Notes under the pieces: model-generated
The model's database searches: none
The model's input: the letters and a program-made list of their open reading frames with translations, nothing else
What the model was told of the DNA's origin: nothing
In this document: in pieces, positions 55,150 to 64,000 of the stretch
Layout: every line of letters starts with the position of its first letter
Numbering within the stretch: the stretch's first letter is position 1
Made by a program: the position numbers and the translations under genes
Source: Isoetes taiwanensis
Taxonomy: Eukaryota > Streptophyta > Lycopodiopsida > Isoetales > Isoetaceae
Direction of reading: 5' to 3'
DNA length: 64,000 bases
Assembly: GCA_021234155.1 (NCBI GenBank)
Contig: JAJEKV010000094.1
Coordinates: forward strand, 2,887,442-2,951,441

Positions 55150-57015
55150 CTAACTCAATGACTTGATATACTGAGAAACAGAACCTGAACTACCATTTAA
55201 CATTTTCAAAATAGTTTCAACTTGATCATCTATTTGCTTTGGTGCTGGAGGTGGCAGCTTCTTTGAGGGTCTCCCAATCTTCTTTTTTACTTTTGTTGTT
55301 GCTACCTCCATTTCAACTGCTGCTTCACCCTTACCCTTACCTTTCTCAACAGCATCTTCAGCAACTTCAGCAGGAACATCATCTTCATCTGCTTGTTCTT
55401 CATCACTGCTTACTTGAACATCTACATGTGCAGCAGTAGAATTTTCTCCTGCAGTTGCACTCCTCAACCTGGTCTTTATGCCAATTGCAGGAACCTTTTG
55501 TACAGGTTGTTCATAATATTCTTCTGAACTGCTGTCAACAACACGTGAACGTTTTATCCTTTTTTTTGCTGGCCCCTTACTAAGCTGAATTACAGAACTT
55601 TGCTGCTTAGAACACAAATCAATTTAAATGAGATTAAGTTAGTTAAAACACAAATAAGAAATATCAAAGTCTTACCTTCTGCAAAGCTTCTACAGCTTTC
55701 CTTACTGGACTTGGTGACACTTGAGCTGATGCAGTAGAACCAACATTTTTTGGTGACTCAGGTGAAGCCACAGGTGCCACAGGTGCTTTATTAAATAATA
55801 AAGCAGGTGAAGCCACAGGTGTGACAATAGGTGAAGGAAATGCACTAGTAGTGCCTGCCTGAATCTGCAAGTCTTCTTCACCTGCAACCTCTAGACCAAG
55901 TTCCACAAAAACTTCTTTGGGAACTTCCTTCAAACACCTGAAGCATGTCTTCTTTTCATACAAAAGCATGCGGCATGCCAAGTGATAAACATGTTCACAT
56001 GGTAGTGCCATACTCAATTTATATTTTGGATTGAAGACCAATCCACATGCAGCACATGCATCTTCCATGAAACCAGGCAACCTGCTTTTCATTGTTATGA
56101 TAGACATTTTTGATATATCTGAGTCCATCAATTGTCTACCAGCTTCTAAATATTTCCTGCTTTCCTGTAATCTGAATTCCAGTGAAGTTTTTAATCTTTC
56201 CTTCTTTTCCTTCTCCTGTAATGCTTCAACACTAACCTTTGGAAGGCAAGCCTCCAGTTTAGAGCAAAAATATATTTCACCACTTATTTTTTGCTTTAAC
56301 TCTTCAATCTGCTTCAGGTCTCCATCATTCTTGTCTGCCTTGGCATTCAAAGCAGACAAACTCATTCTCCATTCTTGTTATCTCGTTCCTTCCAAGCTCA
56401 ATCATCATCTCTTCCCTTGCTAAAGAGTTCTTATCTACCTCAATGGTACTAATTATTTTTACCAGATCAGTTGTACAGTTGTCTAAATCTGTTTCCAACT
56501 TACTAACCTCCTCTTCAATCAAAGAAATGTTGAAACTTAAATTGGAAACAGAAAACTCAGAAGACTGACCTGCTTTCCCCTTAAATTCAAGTTGAGGTGT
56601 TGATGTGCCTGAAGCTACAGGTGTACTTTGGCATGAAGGAACTGTAGTTTTGATCCTTTTAACATCTTCTTTTTTAACATCAATGTCATCCCTTTTTCTC
56701 CTGGACCAAACATTAACCTGTTTCTTGTAAGCATCCCAATCAACCCGATGAGCCTCAGGGTTATGCTCTGCCTGTCCGACTGCAGTTTTCCCATGCAAAT
56801 GATAATGCTACTAGCTTCCTCAATTCATTATTCGGGACACCTCCATCTCCATACAAGAAATCGATCAAGCCATCCAATTTCTGCTTCAAATGAGGGCGAA
56901 CAAAGTAGATTTTGATTTTGCCTGAAACCATTGGCTCAGACCAAACACTGTTCCAGTCATCTGCAGTGACATTTTCCGCCAGCCATTTCTGTGGGATGAT
57001 TCCTTCACCAGCCAT
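55150..57015 (-). pseudogene. RING-finger coiled-coil protein gene (frameshifted)
   Basis: The minus-strand start MAGEGIIPQKWLAENVTADD at 57015 gives an N-terminal domain (to ~56790). A +1 frame change in a GGGAAAA run leads to a long coiled-coil region (NISLIEEEVSKLETDLDN; ~56600-56400), and a second frame change near 56350 leads on to QKISGEIYFCSKLEACLPKV. A RING-type zinc motif follows at ~56060-55930 (CAACGLVF...LPCEHVYHLACRMLL...CFRC), then Pro/Ser/Ala repeats (PVASP). A clean intron (55613-55675) precedes an acidic/basic tail with a KKKIGRPSKKLPPPAP AT-hook-like motif. The role would be E3 ubiquitin ligase or chromatin binding. The gene is divergent from the transposase-like copy at 57.3 kb. 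Confidence 0.6.
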
Positions 57016-57275
57016 GAGAAAAGAAGATACTTTAAAAAAAAGCAGCAAGAAACAAAGAGGTCGGAGCAAGCGCCTTGAAGAGGATGATTCAATTTGTAAA
57101 ATGCAGGAATCGAAGTGCAATCGACGAGCAAATTGGCCTGTACAATTCAATTAGTAATAATGGATGCGAATAATTACACCTCTGACAATCAAAATCATTG
57201 TTCGTCGAAAAGGCGCGCGGAAATCGAAAAGGTGCGTCCGGGCGCTGCTTCGCGTGCTTTCTTCGCTTCCGCTTA

Positions 57276-58554
57276 ATGTCGAAGTTTGTATATCATAACT
57301 TTGTGGCACATTGGCAGAGCAAACAATTCAAGGAATCCATGAAGAGTCTTCGTGATGATACCGTATTATCAGTTGTTGATTTCTCGGAGAATTATACTTT
57401 GAAGCCATTCAACGAGATTCAAGCACAACATTGGTACAACGAACAAATCAGCATATTGGTCCACATCACGATGTTCAAGGTACAGGGTAAAATGAGGAAA
57501 TGTGTGCACTTCTTTATTTCAGATGACAAAACACATGATACTCACTTTGTACAAAAAGCATTCAAGATGCACCTCAATTGGCTGAAAGAAAATGGTCTTT
57601 GGTCATATGAAATACCACTTAGTTTGGTCCGACGGGTGTGCAGCCCAATTCAAGTCGAGAAGAGCTTTCTATCATGTAACTAGGTATCATCAAGAGCATA
57701 AGATCAGAATCTTGTTTGGAATTTCTTTGGCTCGGGACATGGGAATGGCACACATGCCGGAGAAGGAGCCATAGCCAAACTATGGCTCGAGGCGAACAAA
57801 GAAAAAAGGATGGGAAAGTGATAAAAAATAAACCGCATGTGAGGTTCTTGAAAGAAAATTTCTGATGTGGAAAGGGTATTTTCGAAGGTGTCTGACATTG
57901 ACCGTTCCCAAAGATTTGATGTGCTCCCAGTGAAAGGGGTGCAATCTCTTCATTGCGTATCATCCATAGATCCAAATGATCCAACAAAGTTAATGTGTAG
58001 ATCTCTTTCATGTTTTTGTAAGGCATGCATCAATTTTGATTGGCCTGCTTGTGAGAATGCTGATCATTGTGGCAGGTGGGAGTTGAGAAAACTAGAGCCT
58101 ACAAACAGGGGACAATGTTGAAGAAGATGGGAATGAGGCGTGAGGAGGACTTGTGGGCAAATGGCGTGGACAATGTGGATGAGACAAAGGTTGGAGAGAT
58201 TATTTTGCATCATTCACATCCCCAGACAATTATGAAAGGGTCCCTTATTATCTCATCCAATGCACAGAAGTGAAACATGCCCTCGAAGAAGACACCAAGG
58301 ATGACTATGGAAATGAATTTTATTGTGGTAATGAAGTTATAGCTGGTAACTACTTTGAATTGATTCCTGGTTGCCATCAAAAGTACAGGCTTATTCAAGG
58401 AAAGAAAGTTCTTGTCCATCCCGAGTCAGTAATTGGGGTGAGATTTCCATTGGAGCCAGTCAAACATAAGATTAAAGGTACAACTTATGCATATGAACTG
58501 ACTAACTATTGGCATGAAATGTTGCTGGAAAATTTGCCAGAGATTGTACGTTAA
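57276..58554 (+). pseudogene. Transposase-like gene, second family, copy 2 (broken)
   Basis: From MSKFVYHNFVAHWQSKQF the frame reads VVDFSENYTLKPFNEIQAQHW, NEQISILVHITMF and VHFFISDDKTHDTHFVQKAF. After a frame change near 57610 it reads HLVWSDGCAAQFKSRRAFYH, and after another GSGHGNGTHAGEGA (usually HGKGE-D-GA). Later blocks are LHCVSSIDPNDPTKLMCRSL with a Cys cluster (CFCKACINFD) and an open C-terminal domain (58270-58554). Acidic residues D..D..E are visible in order. It parallels copy 1 at 46.6-48.1 kb. Several frameshifts make it non-functional. Confidence 0.65.
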
Positions 58555-58739
58555 CCTATTGTTGAAGTAACTTTTCTATGCACTAAGGCATGGACTTGCA
58601 AACTGAATGTAATCAGAATGTGAACCAGATTAAAACACAAACATTAATATATTGTTTATATAGTTCCAAGACTGTTATACTTAGTGTAAGTTGTAAAAAA
58701 CACTGTAAGCAGAAGGTCTCAAGATTCAAGATTCAAGAC

Positions 58740-59325
58740 TCAAGATTCATCCAGAAGGTCCTGCAGTGTGAGATCAGCAATGGTCCTGTTCCCGAAAATT
58801 GTGAGAAGAGTGTCCAGGACAGCTGTTTGGAAGTTGGTGAAGTCTAACAGAAGCAAGACATGTGCTTCTCGCTTCTGTTGCCATTTGTGATAGAGATTGG
58901 TAAAGTATGGTTTGAGGCTATTGAATCTCCAAACCTCAGCCCTTTTCAGCACTTTGTTGATTGCTTTTGCATGCACAACTTCCTGTTTAAGTTGAATGAG
59001 AATACTCTCTAGTTCTGCTTTAGATAATTGGGATTCCTCATCCCCCTTGTCCGCTGCTACTCCCATAGCTCGATCCATGCTTCCAACATTGTTAAGTCTC
59101 CTCTGTGCATCTGTGTAGAACATCATAAGCAATTGTTAGATTAGGAACAAAAGCATGTTTAAGAATAGGAGTACCTCTGAACTCGTGACTGCCTCTCCGT
59201 TTGATTTTGTTCAATTGGTTTCCCTGTTCGGCATTGATCTCCTCAAGAATCGGGTGCGCCAGGTGAGTTTGCATTTGAATTGGGGATATGGATTGTGATC
59301 TAGTCGTTCGATCTCCTCCCGCCAT
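58740..59325 (-). CDS. Two-exon unknown protein (173 aa)
   Basis: Minus-strand exons 59325-59175 and 59110-58740 join in frame across a 64-bp GT-AG intron. The protein starts MAGGDRTTRSQSISPIQMQ, has a helical middle (LSKAELESILIQLKQEVVHA) and ends DLTLQDLLDES. No domain is recognised. It is convergent with the transposase-like copy 2, just as the HAD-like gene is convergent with copy 1, so it may be cargo of the same element family. Its MAG-basic start resembles those of the RING gene and the element B transposase, which may be coincidence. Confidence 0.6.
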
Positions 59326-59582
59326 CGGAATCAACCAGTCACCACAGGTAAAAAAGGAATTTTTATCCCTGGCTATTCCCTTCTCCCCTGTTTCTGATAT
59401 GGCTCGTACCATGCCAATGATTTGTTCCTTAACCAATGATTTGTGCCAATGATTTGTTCAACATCCTTTTCTCAAAATCTTTCCCATCGTTGTCCTCTTT
59501 TTCTCAACCCAATTGGCCAATGGTTGATCTTTGGCATATATCCCACAAGCCTAGCTCAAATGAAAGGGCTATACTCAATAAG
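59326..59582. other. Upstream flank of the two-exon gene
   Basis: Non-coding. It contains three close repeats of CCAATGATTTGT (59413-59455). It presumably carries the promoter of the minus-strand gene starting at 59325. Confidence 0.4.
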
Positions 59583-59893
59583 GAATATTCCTTTCAATGT
59601 AATAAGGAATATTCCTTGTAACTATGGGTGCACTTAAACAAACTAAAGAATATTCCTTTGAAGGTAATAAAGAATATTCTTGATAACTAGGCACTAAAGA
59701 ATATTCCTTTCAATGCAAAAAGGAATATTCCTTTCAAGGTAATAGGAATATTCCTTGTAACTATGGGTGCACTTAAACAAACTAAAGAATATTCCTTTGA
59801 AGGTAATAAGGAATATTCCTGATAACTAGGCGCTAAGGAATATTCCTTTCAATGCAATAAGGAATATTCCTTTCAAGGTAATAAGGAATATTC
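59583..59893. repeat. Cluster of twelve GGAATATTCC-type palindromes
   Basis: GAATATTC, usually within AAGGAATATTCCTT, occurs at 59583, 59607, 59648, 59672, 59699, 59723, 59746, 59787, 59811, 59838, 59862 and 59886. The pattern is a 139-140-bp tandem unit with five palindromes, present ~2.2 times. The core nGAAnnTTCn also matches a heat-shock-factor half-pair arrangement. Confidence 0.95.
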
Positions 59894-60542
59894 CTTATTA
59901 TCTCTATATTGTTGACTCACGCTTTACCAAACACAATATGCCTAGGTACACAATATGCCTTAACATAATCCATTCATTTGGCATTTGTTGATTTGGCAAT
60001 TGTTGATTTGGTAACATGTGGAACATTGAATGCATGTGGGATATTTGAGCCCATTACTAAAAAAAAGGGTGGACTAGGATTACGTCTTGGATAGTTATGA
60101 CGACCGGCCCAGAATCGAAGATTACAAGCCAGCGAGCCATAACTTTTCAACATCTAATCTCTATCCACACTTATCAATGAAGCAGCAAAATCCTATTTAT
60201 ATATGCGCACGACTTTTGTGATATATGCATGTGGGATATTGCTAACTTTGTGTTAGGGTTGTGCTAACTGCATACCAAGCAATTGGTCTCATAATATGGT
60301 TCAACCTATACATTTTACATTTGCAAAAATATTGAGGTGGGTGGATTGGCTCCCGAGGTGTGAGATCGTATGCATGGATACATCCCTTTCCTCTTCTGCC
60401 TAATTCCCAAAACAAAATCGTATGCATGCAAACATCCCTTTTATTCCCAAAATTCTGCCCTGCAGCTTCATTCCGTCCCCATCGTCTATTCCGCCATCTC
60501 CTTCACTCCTTCCCCATTCCGTCCATCTCCTTCACTTCCGCC
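59894..60542. other. Upstream region of the 101-aa gene
   Basis: Non-coding, with short direct repeats (CATTTGTTGATTTGGCAATT...TTGTTGATTTGGTAA). The last 120 bp is C/T-rich, like a plant 5' UTR, and leads to the ATG at 60543. Confidence 0.4.
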
Positions 60543-60848
60543 ATGGCCAAGTTCAAGACCACACTCTGCAAGAACACTATCCCGGCCATTGTGCCTGCTC
60601 CTCCCCCGCCAGCACGGTCCTCCTCTTCCTCCGGAGGATCCGTGTCTTCCTCCGGAGGCCACCCGGTTACAGTCAGGGCGAAGTTCACTCCACCAGAGGT
60701 GGAGAAGCTCATCATGGATCATCAGGCTGTCGCTTCGTTGCGGGTGATCGAGTGGGTGCATGAGGCTTACCTCGACGAGGAGCGACTCCTCGAAATGAAG
60801 ATGTATGCCATGGAGGACGACCTTCATATAGAGCTGAAGATGGCCTGA
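60543..60848 (+). CDS. Unknown small protein (101 aa)
   Basis: The ATG at 60543 follows a C/T-rich leader and sits in CGCCATGG, a strong context. The protein starts MAKFKTTLCKNTIPAIV, has a Pro then Ser/Gly low-complexity stretch (residues ~20-40), and a charged helical end (KFTPPEVEKLIMDHQAVASL, then EEDD-type residues). GC-rich third positions set it apart from its surroundings and support coding. I recognise no family. Downstream (60849-61390) are AT-rich 3' flanks with no gene. Confidence 0.55.
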   Translation: MAKFKTTLCKNTIPAIVPAPPPPARSSSSSGGSVSSSGGHPVTVRAKFTPPEVEKLIMDHQAVASLRVIEWVHEAYLDEERLLEMKMYAMEDDLHIELKMA

Positions 60849-61431
60849 AGATCAAGCCTTGTTTTTTGTAATCCCTGGTTTCAATTTTTTTGGTAATAGT
60901 CCTTGTGACTATTCTTTGTAAAGCTTTTTAATTAAATACAGAACTTGTTTTGCAATACTCCTTGTGACTCCATTTTTTCTAAAGCTTTTATTCATTAATG
61001 ACAGAACTCCTCTTCTCTACAGCTGTTGTGACTATTTTTTTTGCTGAACTATTTCTATCCTTTTCTGTATAGATATAAGACAACTCAAGTTTTTGGTGCA
61101 ACTCAAGTTAATGACAGATTTTGTCAATTAAAAAATGCAAAGTATAATTACTGAAATAGTATACCAAAACAAACATTAAAGCCAACAAGGAATTTCAAGG
61201 TGCAGAATTTATGATCTGCACACTAACAAAATATGGTAACCAGCAGCCAATAGGAAAATATGTTCAAAGTATTTTTCTTTAAATGCATCTTGAAGCATCT
61301 GAAGCATCTGCCAAAAATTTCTGGATGTTGGTCCAGAAACCTCTTGAACAATACCATCTGCATGAAATGAACACTAAACTGTTAGGGTATGTATACCACA
61401 CCAAACCATGCACCATACCATGCCCCACACT

Positions 61432-61912
61432 ATCATATTCACCAGAACGAGCACATCCCACCACACACCACACCATTCACCACACACCCCACCACACACC
61501 ACACCATTCACCACACACCATACATCATAGACCATACACCAACTATCATATTCACCAGAACGAGCACATCCCACCACACACCACACCATTCACCACACAC
61601 CCCACCACACACCCCACCATTCACCACACACCATACACCATAGACCATACACCAACTATCATATTCACCAGAACGAGCACATCCCACCACACACCACACC
61701 ATTCACCACACTCCCCACCACACACCACACCATTCACCACACACCATACACCATACACCAAATGGTGGAGTGTGGAGCGGTGGTGGAGTGTGGTGGTGGG
61801 GGGTGGTGGTGGTGGTGTGTGTAGTGGTGTGTGGTTGTGGATTGTGGTGTGATGTGGTGTGGTGGAGTGTGGTGGTAGTGGTGAAGTGTGGTGGAGGGGT
61901 GTGGTGTGGTAC
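61432..61912. repeat. CA-rich minisatellite switching to GT-rich strand
   Basis: A ~110-bp unit (ATCATATTCACCAGAACGAG...CACCACACACC...CCATACACC) is repeated about three times, starting at 61433, 61547 and 61656. It is almost free of G on the plus strand. At ~61760 the composition flips to G/T (GGTGGTGGGGGGTGGTGGTGG) until 61912. The two halves can pair into a long hairpin, and the G-rich half has G-quadruplex potential. Open frames across it are artefacts of the repeat. Confidence 0.9.
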
Positions 61913-62232
61913 AAGGTCACAAAATATATCAGTCGAAACAATCAAGTAACTGTTTTGATTGACCAAAAAGGGTACAAGGCTTCTTTAAATCAGAAATCTT
62001 TTTTCTTCAAAAAAACAAAACTTACATAGTCATAAAGTATACTATCAGTAGTATACTATTCAGCATAGTGTCATTTACACATTCCTTATGATAGGAAATG
62101 TGAACACAAATGTGAACAAAAGATATATATATAAGCCTGTTACATAGTTCATCTTGCAAAATCAGATACTCAGACTCATGATCAGCTCAAAAATCAGAGG
62201 ACTGCTGGCTGATACGTTCTTTCGGATTGGCA
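61913..62232. other. Non-coding AT-rich stretch
   Basis: Nothing beyond short repeats (GTATACTAT and AGTATACTATTC near 62038-62060; ATATATATA at 62124). It is probably the 3' flank of the minus-strand protease-like gene. Confidence 0.4.
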
Positions 62233-62391
62233 TCACAATGCATGACCAAAGCATCTATTAGAAATTGTCGTCGTGGAGACGGTATTCATGAGAGAACCAT
62301 TTAGATGTAATCTGTGACATCCATAAATAAGGTTAGAAATATTTAAAGGAACATGAGATGCAGTACATACAAGGGAAGACATACAACTTAC

Positions 62392-62833
62392 TTCCATATC
62401 TCTACCAGAGACAAGAGCTTCAACATATTTGTGCATAAATCCCATCACATACAACCCACATGATGTTAAATCGGGTTCTTTGGGCACCTCTACTTCTTTG
62501 AATCCGATTAACATTATTTCTCTTCATGAAATCGCCTCTAGATACTTGACCGATCGATGTGGTTAACATTTGTGTTAATAGACCTACATATCACGAAATT
62601 TAGCAGACCGAATTAGCGAAGAAAAGCAAAGCAACAACTTAAAGTATTACATACCCTTTGATTGCTTTCTCGTTCGTCGCATAACCTGTAAGAGGATTCA
62701 AGACGTGAATTCCTGGTGCAGGTAGGATCTTGGAATCGATGGTGCGGCGTAAAAAACAACAAAGCACAAAATGGTCATTCTCAAGGATAGGTGCAAGGAT
62801 ATGATGGCATTTAGCTACCACAATCCCCTTCAT
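62392..62833 (-). CDS. Ulp1-type (C48) cysteine protease-like exons
   Basis: Exon 62833-62655 on the minus strand reads KCHHILAPILENDHFVLCCF then IHVLNPLTG; the DHF and VLNPL parts match the catalytic His and the region of the catalytic Asp (here Asn). A donor GTATGT ends it. The next exon (~62525-62392) reads FKEVEVPKEPDLTSCGLYVM, the catalytic Cys block of Ulp1/SENP proteases, and ends at a consensus donor GGAA|GTAAGT. Further exons on either side are not resolved. Such proteases remove SUMO, and in plants they are often captured by transposons. Asn in place of Asp suggests reduced activity. Confidence 0.55.
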
Positions 62834-63238
62834 CCCCTGATTTCACTATTTCAATGATATTGGTGATCCTTGGTGATTCACCCTTTCTTTTCTTGCTGGT
62901 AGCTTCTCTAAACCTTATATAGTTGTAAAAGGGATAAAAATAGATTTTGCTCTTCCACTTTCGAAAGGCAATGTCTCATACAAGCACACGGATTAGATTA
63001 AGATTAACATTAGAGACAAAGAACAAAGAACAAATAAATTTCGGTTACAACCAGGTTATTACACCGCCATAAAGATCCACTAAGCGGCTACTCATTTTAG
63101 AGTTAGTTGCACATAAAATTGCTATGTCGATGCAACCACTTTCATTTCAGCCGTACGGACAGTTCTTGAATGGCGTGAATGGCGTGAATTCCATAAGTTT
63201 ATCCTTGTCATCATTTTACATTTGTCGGATCCAAGATG

Positions 63239-63500
63239 TTAGTGTCATATTAACAATTGATCCATGACAATAAAGCATAAATTGATACCTTCAATCTCGT
63301 TTCAAAGTGGTTTAGACCTGCAAAACGAGTAAAATATAATAAGCTACCAAGTATAAGTAAGTCAATGTTAGTGTCATATTAACAATTGATCCATGACAAT
63401 AAAGCATAAATTGATACCTTCCAATCTGTTTCCGATGGTTTAGACCGCAAAACGAGTAAAATATAATAAGCTACTTTTGAAGTATAAGTAAGTCAATGTA
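63239..63500. repeat. ~128-bp tandem duplication
   Basis: The unit starting TTAGTGTCATATTAACAATT and ending AAGTATAAGTAAGTCAATG occurs twice (63239 and 63367) with small indels. It lies in an intron or the 3' flank between the protease-like exons and the acidic-protein exons. 62834-63238 shows no coding. Confidence 0.9.
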
Positions 63501-63592
63501 AGCTAGCAATTACCGTTTTTGCAGCCGGATGTCCCCGCCGGTTTGCACTCTCTTTTTTCCAATTTGTTTTGGCATCAGCTTTGACCATAAAT

Positions 63593-63977
63593 TTAGTCGC
63601 GCGCCTTGGCTGCAATCTCCAAGGCTTCTTCAACATCATCTAGCTCCTTTGAATCGTCGCAAGTCTCTGAAGACAAGAAAGTGCTTCATTCTAATGTTTT
63701 GAAAGCAAGACAAAAAAAGAAACATGTACCTGCCAAAGAACAAGCCTTTTCCTCAACTTGAACTTCAACAGCAGCTTCAGGACTGTTTTCAATGTCGTCA
63801 CCAACATCTTCAATAATTTTATCTGTACACACGTCAACGTAAGTTTCAAAATACAAAAAAAAAAAAATAGAAACCCTGAAAAGGAGAGAGAATTACTTTC
63901 TGGGCTTTCAGCTAGTTGCTCCAATAATAGCAGCTCGGCTTCAACAGGTGGGATCTCTTTTTGGAAAACAACCTCTG
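63593..63977 (-). CDS. Last three exons of an acidic protein gene (partial)
   Basis: Minus-strand exons 63977-63897, 63822-63731 and 63666-63593 join in perfect phase with GT-AG introns of 74 and 64 bp. They read FQKEIPPVEAELLLLEQLAE, then EDVGDDIENSPEAAVEVQVE, then ETCDDSKELDDVEEALEIAA and a stop at 63593. The protein end is strongly acidic and helical, with no recognised domain. The gene continues beyond the right edge of the window. It could belong with the protease-like exons only if the stop at 63593 is read past, so I treat them as separate. Confidence 0.6.
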
Positions 63978-64000
63978 CTGCAAAATATTGAACATTAGTG

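Noticed and set aside
56780-56800. Programmed -1 frameshift at GGGAAAAC in the RING gene
   Set aside because: The needed shift is +1 and the zero-frame codons do not fit the slippery-site phase. A small indel is simpler.
61283-61966. Several His/Thr/Pro-rich and Val/Trp/Cys-rich frames
   Set aside because: They are all translations of the CA/GT-rich minisatellite in different frames.
1-64000. CRISPR arrays, bacterial operons, rRNA or intact tRNA genes
   Set aside because: None was found. Introns, plant gene families and retroelements show a eukaryotic nuclear locus. The only tRNA-like boxes are in the SINE-like units and the primer site.

Overview
This 64 kb window is nuclear DNA of a land plant. 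It is AT-rich and intron-containing, with GT-AG introns of about 60 to 500 bp. It holds two intact plant housekeeping-type genes, a chloroplast-envelope-type quinone oxidoreductase (40.5-42.2 kb) and a glyoxalase I-like gene (43.4-44.0 kb). Plant PPR and receptor-kinase fragments and a mitochondrial-type group II intron scrap are also present. The repeat load and the element types suggest a large-genome non-seed plant such as a fern or lycophyte; that part is inference.

Region 1 (1-21.8 kb) is a Ty3/gypsy chromovirus. It has a tRNA-iMet-type primer site, gag with a zinc knuckle, PR-RT-RNase H-integrase-chromodomain, a polypurine tract and a 1542-bp 3' LTR. Between the primer site and gag it carries two extra gene modules, each made of two copies of a ~70-bp nested hairpin, a TATA box and an ORF. 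The first ORF (1901-3350, now broken) is a histone H3: it has an N-terminal tail with TKQTAR, a long Lys/Glu linker, and a C-terminal histone fold including [11 protein letters not shown]. The second ORF (4055-5578) is unrecognised. The left end (1-1184) is a rearranged mosaic of LTR, flanking exon and pol.

Region 2 (8.59-17.33 kb) is 'element A', an 8743-bp DNA transposon nested in the RT, with TIRs and a TAGA target duplication. Region 3 (22.85-34.23 kb) is 'element B', an 11,386-bp relative with 30-bp TIRs and a TATT duplication. Both carry the same divergent gene pair: a ParB-like/beta-class DNA amino-methyltransferase fusion and a large Cys-rich transposase-like protein. Each also carries its own family of short palindromes in non-coding DNA, GGTATAAATTTATACC in B and ATCGC-N4-GCGAT in A. 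These look like parS-like or operator sites, and they are the strongest candidate for an undescribed system. Element B is itself invaded at 27.2-30.0 kb by gene-fragment-bearing DNA.

Region 4 (34.2-46 kb) is mostly non-coding host DNA with the two intact genes, tRNA-derived SINE/foldback repeats and a miRNA-like hairpin. Region 5 (46-59.4 kb) holds two broken copies of a second transposase-like family. Next to them lie an FCP1/SCP-type HAD phosphatase-like gene, a RING-finger coiled-coil gene and a small two-exon gene, and between them a DIRS-like retroelement (about 50.5-55.0 kb) with no visible tyrosine recombinase. Region 6 (59.5-64 kb) holds a cluster of AAGGAATATTCCTT palindromes, a 101-aa unknown gene, a strand-switching minisatellite, exons of a Ulp1-type cysteine protease and the 3' exons of an acidic-protein gene.
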